DNA of 64,000 bases from Novosphingobium sp. KCTC 2891 (GTDB lineage Bacteria > Pseudomonadota > Alphaproteobacteria > Sphingomonadales > Sphingomonadaceae). The translations under genes were made by a program, and so were the position numbers. The notes beneath the pieces were generated by a model, which ran no database searches, was not told the DNA's origin, and saw only the letters and a program-made list of their open reading frames with translations. Numbering within the stretch: position 1 is the first letter of the stretch; every line of letters starts with the position of its first letter. Below, one piece after another: positions 48,030 through 57,103 of this stretch. The stretch is taken from assembly GCF_025938155.1 (NCBI RefSeq), contig NZ_JAPCZG010000001.1:714111-778110 (forward strand). Reading direction: 5' to 3'.

Positions 48030-49780
48030 GGCTTCAGTACCTTGCGCGCCCGCCCGGGATCGCCCGCTGCGATCAGCAGGCGCCCGTTCATGGCTTCGAG
48101 CTTCCGGTTGCCAGGCGCGGACTGGCGCAGCGACTGCACAAGCGCCAGCGCTTCGTTCGTGCGGCCGAGTTGCTCGAGGAGCTCGGCGCGCTCGGGCGTG
48201 GCGGGCGGCGTTGCTGCAAGCGCCTGTTCCAGCCAGCCGCGGGCGGCCTTGTCGCCCAGCCGCTTCTTCTCGATCGCCGCCATCAGGCGCAGCGCCGCGG
48301 GATCGGCCGGAGCGCTGGCGAGATAGACCTTCAGCTGGTCGCGTGCGGCGTTGGCATCGCCCCGGTTCCAGCCGTCCCAGGCAAGATCGAGACGGTCCTT
48401 GGGCAGCGCCGCACCGGCCCTGACCCGTGCCTGCGTCAGCGCCAGCACGGTCGGGGCGTCCAGTCGAGGCGGACTGGCCGCCGTCATGGCCAGAGCTTGT
48501 GGGGCCGAAAGGGGGCGCCCGTCTAGCAGATGGCCCAGCGCGCGCGATGCTGCTGCTTTGTCGCGAGCATCGGTCGCAAGACGCAGGCGTTGCAGCAGCA
48601 TGGCCGTGCTATCCGCATCGGGCCGAGTTTCGAGGAAGGCGAGGGCTATGGCTGGCCGTTCCCGCTCGGCGTAGATCTTCAGCCAGGCGGGGCTTGCACC
48701 GGCTTTGGCGCGCAGCCAGCCGAGGCCGTCGGCATCGGGCCGCGGCCCCATCAGGAACAGCAAGCGGGTGGCGATGGGATCGTCCGGCGCGCAGTTGGCG
48801 CAGCCTGCCCGTAGCAGCGCTACGGCGTCGGGCCGGAACCCGGATTCCAGCAATTGCTGCGCGGCGACGGGCAGGGCCTTGGTGTCCGACCGCCCCTGTT
48901 CCAGCAGAATCGCGCGGATCGCCTGCTTGTCGCCCGATGCCATGATGATCGAGCGCTTTGCCTCCGCCGCGCCGTTCGGCAGTAGCGCAGCATAGCGCAG
49001 TGCACCCGCCGTATCGCCCGCGCGCTGCGCCAGCGACATCGCGGCCCAGGGATCGTCGTCGCGCCACGCGGGCGTTCCCGCGCGGTCGATCCGGGCGATC
49101 ATGTCGATCCGTCCCGATGCGACCGCCTGCCGTGCCAGATCGAGCGACTGCGCCCGGCTGAGCGGCGGGATGGCCCGATGCTCGGCGGCCGTCAGGATCG
49201 CGTCGGGCACGCCTGCGGCATAGGCGCCGGCGACAAGGTCCGGCGCGGCAACCGACCCCGGCGCAGTTGCTGCTGCCCGCACCATGGATTGCGCGAATGC
49301 GAGGTCGCCCGTCTGCCGGTGCAGTTCCAGCCGCAGCCGCCAGTTCTCTGCGGAGCTGCGTTCCGGCCGGCTTTCGAGGAAGGCGCGCGCCACGTCGGGG
49401 CGGCCGCTGGCAAGAATGTCATAGGTGACCTGCGCCGTCGGTACCGGCTCGTGCTCGGCCAGGCGGTCGGCGATGGCCGATAGCGTGCCCGCATTGCCGG
49501 TTTTGGCCGAGTAGGCCAGCAACTGACGCAGTTCGGTCGTCTGGAGCGGCGCTCCTTGGGCGAACAGGGTGGACAGCACATCTGGCGTCCGCGCCGGCGC
49601 GGTATTCGCGGGCGGGGGGGCGAGTTGCGGCTTGGCCGCAGGCGGCTTTGCGCGTTGCAGCGCGGCCGCGATATCCGATGCGTTCGGCATCAGCGCGGTT
49701 GTCGCCGCCACCAGCGATCCTGCAGCGACCATCACGGCAAGAATGGTCTGGCGACCCGTGGCGAAATGCAGCGCCGTCAT
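48026..49780 (-). CDS. PelB N-terminal half: membrane-anchored TPR protein
   Basis: The 584-residue product has an N-terminal TM anchor (ILAVMVAAGSLVAATTALM), a Pro/Ala linker, and a long all-alpha region of TPR-like repeats (for example QLKVYLASAPADPAALRLMAAI near residue 485 and AELLEQLGRTNEALALVQSL near residue 535). In Pseudomonas, PelB carries TPRs plus barrel in one chain of about 1190 residues; here the two parts are separate genes whose lengths sum to about 1094. Start after the GH114-type gene stop by ATGA overlap. Confidence 0.8.
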   Translation of the reverse strand: MTALHFATGRQTILAVMVAAGSLVAATTALMPNASDIAAALQRAKPPAAKPQLAPPPANTAPARTPDVLSTLFAQGAPLQTTELRQLLAYSAKTGNAGTLSAIADRLAEHEPVPTAQVTYDILASGRPDVARAFLESRPERSSAENWRLRLELHRQTGDLAFAQSMVRAAATAPGSVAAPDLVAGAYAAGVPDAILTAAEHRAIPPLSRAQSLDLARQAVASGRIDMIARIDRAGTPAWRDDDPWAAMSLAQRAGDTAGALRYAALLPNGAAEAKRSIIMASGDKQAIRAILLEQGRSDTKALPVAAQQLLESGFRPDAVALLRAGCANCAPDDPIATRLLFLMGPRPDADGLGWLRAKAGASPAWLKIYAERERPAIALAFLETRPDADSTAMLLQRLRLATDARDKAAASRALGHLLDGRPLSAPQALAMTAASPPRLDAPTVLALTQARVRAGAALPKDRLDLAWDGWNRGDANAARDQLKVYLASAPADPAALRLMAAIEKKRLGDKAARGWLEQALAATPPATPERAELLEQLGRTNEALALVQSLRQSAPGNRKLEAMNGRLLIAAGDPGRARKVLKP

Positions 49781-50643
49781 GATACAGGCTCCGGCTGGAT
49801 GCGGTCGAGCGCGAGCGTCGCCACATAAGGGTGAAAGCCCGCGCCGCGTTCGCGCTGGTAGAGTTCGGTGATGGTGGCCCGGTCCGCCGGGTCCCAGTAA
49901 TCGAGCACCGTCAGCCTGACGGCGGGATTGGCTTCGCGCGCCGCGCGCAGCCGGTCCGCCTGCCACGCCCAGTCTGAAGCCGAGGTCCGCTCGTAGCGCT
50001 TGTCCGCGAAGTTCCAGCGCGAGGACATCGCTTCGCCCAGGATGATATCTACGTACGGGGCGGCTTGCGGCAGCAGGGCATAGCCGCGGTTCATCATGAT
50101 CGTGATCTTGGGGAAACGCTCGCGCAGCAATTGCACCAGTTCCACCGCGGCCGCCACCATTCCGGTGCAGTGAACAGGGTCCTTGCGCTCCAGCGCTTCG
50201 GCATTGTCCAGTGTGTCGAGGAAGATCCCGTCGTATCCTTTGGCAAGGATGGCAGGCACGAGTTCATCCACCACCAATGCGCTCCAGACCGGCTTGCGCA
50301 AGTCGATCATGCGCGCGTCCGGCCAGTTCGGATTGGGGGCGGTCAGTGCGCCGCCTTTGCGCAGGCGGTCGGTGAAGGGACGGTTCTGCTCGACTTCACC
50401 CAGGCTGATATAGCCGAGCAGGGAGGCGCCCGGCGCGCGCAGCGGCGCGATCGGTCGGGGATGGTCGGGCTCCAGCACCAGAAGGTCGAACTGGCGCGCA
50501 AGCGCGGGATCGGTGGTCTGGCCGTAATCCACCGCCCAGCGCCAGGCCGGGCCGGCAAAGGCGAGGCGGGGCTGCGCGATGGCGCTGACGGCGGCTGCAA
50601 GGCCGGCCAGCGCGCGGCGCCTGTCGAGCGTGAACATCTTCAT
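49777..50643 (-). CDS. Stand-alone PelA-like glycoside hydrolase (GH114/GH166-type)
   Basis: The 288-residue product begins with a twin-arginine-like signal (DRRRALAGLAAAVSAIA) and then a TIM barrel: WRWAVDYGQTTDPALARQFD, LLGYISLGEVEQNRPF, GYDGIFLDTLDNAEALE and TIMMNRGYALLP. These are the barrel motifs of the hydrolase domain of PelA and of endo-polygalactosaminidases. In Pseudomonas it is the N-terminal part of a 948-residue PelA; here it is alone. It should cut Pel in the periplasm to control polymer length. It lies between pelG and the PelB TPR gene, with 4-nt overlaps on both sides. Confidence 0.88.
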   Translation of the reverse strand: MKMFTLDRRRALAGLAAAVSAIAQPRLAFAGPAWRWAVDYGQTTDPALARQFDLLVLEPDHPRPIAPLRAPGASLLGYISLGEVEQNRPFTDRLRKGGALTAPNPNWPDARMIDLRKPVWSALVVDELVPAILAKGYDGIFLDTLDNAEALERKDPVHCTGMVAAAVELVQLLRERFPKITIMMNRGYALLPQAAPYVDIILGEAMSSRWNFADKRYERTSASDWAWQADRLRAAREANPAVRLTVLDYWDPADRATITELYQRERGAGFHPYVATLALDRIQPEPVS

Positions 50644-52034
50644 GCCAGATACCTCGCTTCGCCGACGACCGAGGGATTGTTCCCGACGAACAGCAGGTAG
50701 ATGATGCGGGACGATGCGTTTCCGACAAGCGCGAGGCCCATGATGGCCGCCGCCAGTGCGCCCGTCATGTAGCCCCAGCCATAGCCCGCGAACCCGAGGT
50801 GCCATGTCAGCAGTGTCGCCGCGATGCTTGCCGCGAAGAATGTGGCCCAGACCGCAACGATGCGGCCGAACAGGTCGTAATAGGAGAGTACCACCGCGGC
50901 GTAGATTGTGGCGACATGAAAGATCACGCCGATCACTGTGAAGCGGAAGGCGAAGATGCCGCGCGCATCGAAGCCCAGCACCCGGAAGATTTCCGGTGCC
51001 AGCACCCAGCAGATCGTGGAGATCACGAACTGCGTCACGATCAGCAGGCGCAGGTTGCGCAGGATCGTGGCGACCACTTCCTGCTGCGCTTCCTCGATCC
51101 GGCTCAGCTTCGATGTGCCCGTGCAGCATTCCACCAGCCGCATGAAGGCCCGCTCCAGACGTGTTTCGGAAAGGAACAGCATCAGCGAAAGCCCGGGGAT
51201 CAGCGTCAGCAGGCCGGCGAAGCTCGCCTGGTCGTAGATCGGGTTGACCCGCAACTGCCCGACCGGCGCGATGCTGTCGGGTGCGAACCACAGCAGCCAC
51301 TTGTCGATCCACAGCGCGAGTGCGTTCATCAGCCCCGCAAGGCCGACGTGAAGCGCGGGCATGGCCTTTTCCCGGATCGCCACATGGCCGCGCGGCGGGG
51401 CTGGAAATTCGGCCCGGAACGCGCCGAGCATCAGGCAGGCGGTCACCGCCATGCCGGCCGCCACGGTCGCCAGGATCGCGGTGGCATCATCGACGCGCAG
51501 GACCAGGATGATGGCAGAGGCGGCAGCGATACCGGCGACATAGCTGAACAGGATCGGCCAGGGCCGCTTCATCGCTGTCAGGAACGGGCCTGCCACCGAA
51601 ATCTGCGTCAGCAGTGTCAGGATGGCTACTGCCAGCAGAGCCATGTCCGCCGGGAAAGAGCACAGGATACCGAACAGGATCTGCCCCGCGATCAGCGCCG
51701 GAACGGTCGCCGCGGACAGGGTCAGGATCAGGATTCCCGGTATCGCATCGCGGTCCGCATCGAACATCCTGTCGGAAGCGATCCTCACGCCGATCAGCGC
51801 GAACGGCGATGCGATCACCACCGACGCGCTGAAGGCGTAGACCATGATGGTCTGGATGGCGCCGGCACCGACGGACAGGTGCCCGCCGATCCACCCCTGC
51901 AGCAGCAGGACGGCGCAGATCGTCAGCACCCATGGTCCGGAGCTGACGATCGCTCCGTTCAGCGAGGCGCTGACGAAACCGCCGACGCCGCCATCCCGGG
52001 CCATCCGTTCAAGTTGGAAACCGATGCCGGCCAC
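50640..52034 (-). CDS. pelG: Pel exopolysaccharide transporter PelG
   Basis: The 464-residue product has about twelve TM segments and the PelG N-terminus AGIGFQLERMARDGG. PelG is a MATE/Wzx-fold-like inner-membrane protein that with PelD/PelE/PelF forms the Pel synthase. A GTG start at 52034 is 15 nt after the stop of the large RTX gene; a GAGG box lies about 13 nt before it. The stop overlaps the hydrolase start (ATGA). Confidence 0.93.
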   Translation of the reverse strand: MAGIGFQLERMARDGGVGGFVSASLNGAIVSSGPWVLTICAVLLLQGWIGGHLSVGAGAIQTIMVYAFSASVVIASPFALIGVRIASDRMFDADRDAIPGILILTLSAATVPALIAGQILFGILCSFPADMALLAVAILTLLTQISVAGPFLTAMKRPWPILFSYVAGIAAASAIILVLRVDDATAILATVAAGMAVTACLMLGAFRAEFPAPPRGHVAIREKAMPALHVGLAGLMNALALWIDKWLLWFAPDSIAPVGQLRVNPIYDQASFAGLLTLIPGLSLMLFLSETRLERAFMRLVECCTGTSKLSRIEEAQQEVVATILRNLRLLIVTQFVISTICWVLAPEIFRVLGFDARGIFAFRFTVIGVIFHVATIYAAVVLSYYDLFGRIVAVWATFFAASIAATLLTWHLGFAGYGWGYMTGALAAAIMGLALVGNASSRIIYLLFVGNNPSVVGEARYLA

Positions 52035-52049
52035 GTTGCGATGTCCGCC

Positions 52050-55000
52050 TCAGAGGATGAAAGCACTGCCCGCGCCCAGGTCGATGTGCCCGGTCAGGGC
52101 GATTTCGAAATCGGCGGCCAGGTTGCCGTCGACATTGGCCTGGACGATCGTCTGGTTGGTCAGGGCATCGTAGAAGTAATGGACCTGTCCTGCTGCGGTG
52201 AACGGTGTGCCTTCGCCTTGCAGGAACGTGAAACTCTGGTTCCCGCCCCGGCCGCTTCTGGCATCTATGCCGGAGAGGTCGATCCGGTCGAACGCCGGGT
52301 TGAAGTCTGCAATGACATCGTGGTTCAGGCCCACCACGCTGTCGGACAGGGCGTTGAAGCGGAACGTGTCGGATCCGGCACCGCCATACATCGTGTCGCG
52401 ACCGGCTCCGCCGATCAGCAGGTCGTTGCCGTCGCCGCCGTACAGCGTGTCATTGCTGCCGGCGCCCTCCAGCCTGTCGTTGCCGCCAAGCCCGAAGATG
52501 GTGTCCGCGCCCTTGCCGCCATAGAGGAAGTCCTCCTCGATGGTGCCCGTCAGGGTCGATCCGGTGTTCGACGCGGACAGTGTCACGCCGCCCCGGTTGG
52601 TCACCGTCACTGTCAGCGCCTGGTTATCGACCAGCGATCCGTCGGATGCAGTGACGGTCAGGTTGTAGACGTTGTTCGCACCGCTGTCGGCGGGTGCTTC
52701 GTAGTCCGGCGCTGCGATGAAGCGCAGCGCGCCGGTCGCGGCGTCGATGGCGAACAGCGCTGCATCGGTGCCGGAGAGCGAGTAGGTGCGCGCCGTGCCT
52801 TCGGGGTCGGTCGAGGTGACGGTGGTGACCGCCGTGGTGTTCTCCGCCACCGAGAGCGAGGCCGAAGCACCGCCCCCGTTCGAGGTGATGATGGGGGCTT
52901 CGTTGCCGTTGGTCACGGTGACCGCGATCGCCTGCGTATCGGTCAGAGATCCGTCAGACGCGGTAACGATCACGTCATAGACGTTGTTCGCGCCCGCATC
53001 GGCCGGCGCCTCGAAGTTCGGCGCGGACTTGAAGCTTAATGCACCGGTCGTGGCGTTGATGTTGAACCGCCCCGCGTCGGCGCCGCCCGAGATCGAATAG
53101 GCCAGAGCCGTGCCTTCAGGATCGGTCGAGGTCACGGTGGTGACGGCTGTGGTGTTCTCCGCCACCGAGACGGCTGCCGTCGCGCCGCCCCCGTTCGAGG
53201 TGATGATGGGGGCTTCGTTGACATTGGTCACGGTCACCGCCAGCGCCTGCGTATCGATCAGCGTGCCATCTGAGGCGGTGACGATCACGTCATAGACGTT
53301 GTTCGCGCCGGCATCCGTTGGTGCTTCGAAGTTCGGTGCGTTCACAAAGGAGAGGGCGCCGCTGGCCGCATCGATGACGAACTTGTCGGCGTCGGCGCCG
53401 CCCGAGATGGAGTAGATGCCGGGCGTGCCTTCGGGGTCGGTCGACGTGACCGTGGTGACGGCGGTGGTGTTTTCCCCGATCGAGACGGCTGCGGTATCGG
53501 TGCCGCCGTTGGACGTGATGACCGGTGCTTCGTTGACGTTTGTAACCGACACCGCCAGCGCCTGGCTGTCGGTCAGCGCGCCGTCGGAAACGGTGACGAT
53601 CACATCATAGACATTGTTCGTTCCCGCGTCCGCCGGTGCCTCGAAGTTGGGGCCGCTCACAAACGCCAGCGCGCCTGTGACCGCATCGATCGTGAAACTG
53701 GCGGCGTCGGCCCCGCCCGAGATCGAGTAGGTCGCTGCCGGGCCATCGGCATCGGTGGACGTCACGGTCGTGACCGCAGTGGTGTTTTCCGCCACAGAGA
53801 TCGCCGCCGTATCGCCGCCCCCGTTCGAAGTGATGACCGGCGCTGCCGAAACCGCCGCCTCCGTCACGGAGACGGTGTGGGATCCGATCGGCCCCAGATC
53901 GACCGTCAGCTTGTCGCCAACCTGCGATATCACGGTAGCACCCGTTACGTTCACGGCCTTGCCGGTGGGGTCCGCGAGATCGATCACGATCCGGCCTTCG
54001 CCCTCGACGGTGAAGTTGAGGTTGTGGCCGTCGCCTGTCAGGGTGACGAGGGTGGCGCGCATCGGCAGGTCGATGATGTGGCTGACATCGTCCTGCGCCG
54101 CGCCCAGCGTGATCGTGAAGGTTCCGCCCGCCTTGGGCAGGAACACGCTGTCCGCGTCATAGGCGTACCAGCCCGCCACGTTCTGGATGATCTGGCTGCC
54201 CTGGCCTTTCAGGTCGAACGCGAACTGGCCGACGTTGCTGGCCGTAACCGTGGCGGTGACGACGTTGCCCGAAACCGAGGTGGTCACGGTGGCGGCATCG
54301 AAGGCGTTGATGCGGTTGGCAAGGTCGCCCAGCGTCACGAATTCCCTGCCGTCGGCCGCGGCCTTGGAAATGAAGTCGTTCCACAACTGCGTGGAATAGC
54401 CGGTCACCTGGAACCCGGTCGCGCCATAGTCGTGCCATGGCCAGACCACGATCGGCGTGTCGCCATGGGCGCTGATCTTGTCATACTGCGACGCCAGCAT
54501 CGCGCTGGCCTGGGTGGGGTTCAGCTTCAGCCATTCGAACAGGGTGAAGTCGAAATAGGTGTTGGGAGCGAGGTAGACTTTCCCCTCGCTGCCCGGCGTC
54601 AGGTAGCCAAAGGCGTTGGGATAGCCCGCGCCCTGTCCCGAATAGCCGCCGCTCAGGTAGGTGGTCACGTATTGCTCAATGGCCAGCGCGGTATCGACCG
54701 TTTCCGGTGCGCCCGGCACTGCTGCGCCGGTGATCTGGTAATTGTAGCCCAGCGCCGCGCTCAGCTGCTGTTGCAGCACGGTCGTGCTGTCGCCGAATTC
54801 GAACGCCATCTGGCTGGCGGTCAGGGTATTGGTATCGAACGGGTGCGTGTAGCTGTGCGTACCCAGTTCGTTGCCCATGTTCACCAGCGCGGTGTAATAG
54901 GGCAGGGACTTGGCCCAGTCGGTGGTTTCCCCGTTCTTCGGATCGTTGCCGATGTTGAGGTAGTAGCTGCCGACGAAATTGTACTGCTGCTTCCAGCCGG

Positions 55001-56306
55001 CCAGCAGAGGCATCAACTGGTCATAGACACCGAGGGTGCCGTCGGTCGGCGAAACCGCCGAGGGGTACATGCTCTGGTCCATGTCGACACGCGCGGCGAC
55101 GAGGCCGGTTTCGCGCGTCATGTGCAGCGAGACCGACACGTTGTTGCCGTTCACGACATAGTCGATGGCTTTCTGCAGCATGTTGGCGTCGGCCATCACG
55201 CCGTCGCTGGAGAACAGCACGTTGCGCCCCCCGGTCTGCGTCGCCAGCACGGCGGCGTAGTCGGTGGTGCCGTTGATGGTCTCCGTGGCGATGGTCTTGC
55301 CGGTGCCGCTCACGCTTTGGAACGCGTTCCAGCCCACGCCGGTATACTGGTTGACCACTTCGCCGTTGGCGTAGCCATCGAGCACCAGGCCGGTGGGATC
55401 GGTGGCGTGGATCGTCACGTCGGCGGGGAAGCCGCCGGTCACGCGTGTCGCATCGAGCAGCGAGGCCATCCGCGCATAGGAATTGCCGGGCAGGGCGTTG
55501 TTGTTCTGGTCATCGGTCATGAACTCGCCCGAGACGACGAGGCCGACGTGGAACTGCTGCGAGGCGACTTGCAGCGCATGGGCGATGGCATCGACCTGGC
55601 TCGACTGCACATTGCGGAACGAGGGAAATACGATCGCCTTGTACTGCGCCAGTTTGGCGATGTCGGTCAGGTCGGATTCGTTCAGCAGGTCGAAGGAAAC
55701 GCCCGCCTGCATCGCCTGCGACTGCGCCGACATGAACAGCTGCGAATAGGCCGTCTTGTTGAAATAGTTGGCAGCGGTCGTTTCGGAATAGACAATGGCG
55801 ATCTTGGTGTCGGTGCCCGGCGTGATGCTGGACACCGCCGAATCGTCCCAGATGCGGATCGAATTGCCCGCGTAGCTGGTGGGAATGAACGGGCTGTTGT
55901 TGATGTCGTACAGCGTGTCGATCGCAGCGGGGCTGCCGATCGCGGCCTTGGAAACGCGCAGCTCGACGACGGTCCCGTCCGCGCTCCTCGCCATGGCCAG
56001 GTTGTCCGCGACCAGCGTCTGGCCATCGGCGCCGCTGTAGAGCGCGGCCGTTCCATCGGCCTTGAAGTTCACGTTGAACTCGGCGCCGCCGGCAAACCCG
56101 AAGACCTGATAACCGGTCGACGTGTTGAGATCGGTATTGAGCCAGATCGTCGTGTTCGGCCCGACCGCGGTGGGGGCAGACAGCGCGAAGATGTAGTCGG
56201 TCGCGTCGGTGGTGGCGTAAATCTGGTAGCCCGTCACCGCGCCGCCATCGATCCGCTGGGTCGAAGACCAGTCCGACAACAAACCATCGAGCAGTATATT
56301 GGTCAT
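52050..56306 (-). CDS. Large RTX protein with PelA-like deacetylase, cadherin-like repeats and type I secretion tail
   Basis: The 1418-residue product has no signal peptide. Domains in order: a CBM9-like sugar-binding domain (about 1-145, DGLLSDWSSTQRIDG); a PelA reductase-like region (about 165-390); a polysaccharide deacetylase of the PelA type (about 395-680) with the D-containing RVDMDQSMYP near 408, GTHSYTHPF near 482-490 and VVWPWHDYG near 620; four 105-residue cadherin-like repeats (822-1241); RTX nonapeptides (about 1259-1312: GGKGADTIFGLGGNDRLEG); and an M10-like C-terminus ending AGSAFIL. It should leave by type I secretion and then act on Pel outside the cell. GAAGGG precedes the ATG. 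It is the first gene of the pel operon. Confidence 0.92.
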   Translation of the reverse strand: MTNILLDGLLSDWSSTQRIDGGAVTGYQIYATTDATDYIFALSAPTAVGPNTTIWLNTDLNTSTGYQVFGFAGGAEFNVNFKADGTAALYSGADGQTLVADNLAMARSADGTVVELRVSKAAIGSPAAIDTLYDINNSPFIPTSYAGNSIRIWDDSAVSSITPGTDTKIAIVYSETTAANYFNKTAYSQLFMSAQSQAMQAGVSFDLLNESDLTDIAKLAQYKAIVFPSFRNVQSSQVDAIAHALQVASQQFHVGLVVSGEFMTDDQNNNALPGNSYARMASLLDATRVTGGFPADVTIHATDPTGLVLDGYANGEVVNQYTGVGWNAFQSVSGTGKTIATETINGTTDYAAVLATQTGGRNVLFSSDGVMADANMLQKAIDYVVNGNNVSVSLHMTRETGLVAARVDMDQSMYPSAVSPTDGTLGVYDQLMPLLAGWKQQYNFVGSYYLNIGNDPKNGETTDWAKSLPYYTALVNMGNELGTHSYTHPFDTNTLTASQMAFEFGDSTTVLQQQLSAALGYNYQITGAAVPGAPETVDTALAIEQYVTTYLSGGYSGQGAGYPNAFGYLTPGSEGKVYLAPNTYFDFTLFEWLKLNPTQASAMLASQYDKISAHGDTPIVVWPWHDYGATGFQVTGYSTQLWNDFISKAAADGREFVTLGDLANRINAFDAATVTTSVSGNVVTATVTASNVGQFAFDLKGQGSQIIQNVAGWYAYDADSVFLPKAGGTFTITLGAAQDDVSHIIDLPMRATLVTLTGDGHNLNFTVEGEGRIVIDLADPTGKAVNVTGATVISQVGDKLTVDLGPIGSHTVSVTEAAVSAAPVITSNGGGDTAAISVAENTTAVTTVTSTDADGPAATYSISGGADAASFTIDAVTGALAFVSGPNFEAPADAGTNNVYDVIVTVSDGALTDSQALAVSVTNVNEAPVITSNGGTDTAAVSIGENTTAVTTVTSTDPEGTPGIYSISGGADADKFVIDAASGALSFVNAPNFEAPTDAGANNVYDVIVTASDGTLIDTQALAVTVTNVNEAPIITSNGGGATAAVSVAENTTAVTTVTSTDPEGTALAYSISGGADAGRFNINATTGALSFKSAPNFEAPADAGANNVYDVIVTASDGSLTDTQAIAVTVTNGNEAPIITSNGGGASASLSVAENTTAVTTVTSTDPEGTARTYSLSGTDAALFAIDAATGALRFIAAPDYEAPADSGANNVYNLTVTASDGSLVDNQALTVTVTNRGGVTLSASNTGSTLTGTIEEDFLYGGKGADTIFGLGGNDRLEGAGSNDTLYGGDGNDLLIGGAGRDTMYGGAGSDTFRFNALSDSVVGLNHDVIADFNPAFDRIDLSGIDARSGRGGNQSFTFLQGEGTPFTAAGQVHYFYDALTNQTIVQANVDGNLAADFEIALTGHIDLGAGSAFIL
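52585..53845 (-). repeat. Four tandem 315-bp (105-codon) cadherin-like repeat units
   Basis: The TGATG at 53831, 53516, 53201 and 52886 recurs at exactly 315 bp. Each unit encodes APVITSNGG, then VAENTTAVTTVTSTD (or close variants), and DVIVT(A/V)SDG segments with calcium-type acidic residues. Units 2 and 3 differ from units 1 and 4 by scattered substitutions, so this is an expanded in-frame array. Confidence 0.92.
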
Positions 56307-57103
56307 TGAAAGCCCTTCCGACTGACCGGGCCGCGCGCCGATTGGCGCAAGGCGGCCGGGTTCTTATCCCTGCTGCCCCGCAGGCTAGCCTCAAACGCGA
56401 CTCCACCCACGTGCGCTGAAGTGGCAGGCGTAGCCCAATGGGGGTAAGGGAAGGCCGCGGCATCCGAAGTTCGCCGCGCCGCTCGGGAACCCGATAAGGG
56501 GGCTTGATTTCGACCTGCAACGTACAGTTCGTGCATGATTCGTGTCGGGGTGTAAGCGAGGCGCACTAAGCGGAAAGGTAAATAAACCCTTAATTCGGAT
56601 AGCTTTGGTCTGTCCGATCGGCTTCCTGTTGAGCGGTTTCATGCGCGGCATTGTTCGCGGCGGCAGGGTTCGGGATATTTGGGGTGCTTTGTTTTATCAT
56701 GACGATTTAGGGGTAATTCATGGGGGATCATCGGGATTTCGGGCCTTGTGTCCCGAAATCGGGCACAGGGGCGCCCAAGCACCCTGTCCGCACTGCTCCC
56801 GCCGGGTGTCCGCGATAGGGCAACATCATGAAACGGCGCGAAGATATTGCGCAGGGCAAGCATTTCGGCCCAGGTCCGGCACCCTCTGATACCGCACCTG
56901 AAAAGCGCATCGAGAGCCTGCTGCGCAGCACCCCGATGCAGGCCGAATCCCCTGAAACTGCCGCCGTCGCGTCCCGCCGGGACAATTGTTGGCTACCCCA
57001 TCTGGCAATGAGCGTTCCACGGCCCGCTCCAGCTAAGTTGCATCTGGCCGTGTGTGTTCGCCCCGCAGCCTTTCCGTCCAGTCATCCTGCGTGAGGGACC
57101 CCC
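56307..57103. other. Divergent intergenic region, pel operon versus galE
   Basis: 797 bp. I find no convincing gene; a possible 88-codon frame at 56828-57094 starts in a fair context but looks non-family and basic, so it is left out. An inverted repeat lies at 56735-56760, and an AT-rich stretch (about 56580-56610) is the likely promoter zone of the pel operon. GAGGGA before galE is its ribosome-binding site. Confidence 0.6.
56735..56760. promoter_or_regulatory. Candidate operator: GATTTCGGG-N8-CCCGAAATC
   Basis: Perfect 9-bp inverted repeat with 8-nt spacer, about 430 bp upstream of the large RTX gene and 344 bp upstream of galE. Dyads of this type bind dimeric regulators; which one is unknown. 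A related pair of half-sites (ATTTCG ... CGAAAT) occurs near 40767-40792, upstream of the LuxR gene side. Confidence 0.4.

Noticed and set aside
53877..56309. 810-codon open frame on the plus strand
   Set aside because: It is antisense to the large RTX gene; composition follows the codon bias of the minus strand and it has no domain features.
56828..57094. 88-codon open frame MKRREDIAQGKHFG... upstream of galE
   Set aside because: Fair start context but basic, low-complexity product with no family, in a promoter-bearing intergenic region; coding not supported.
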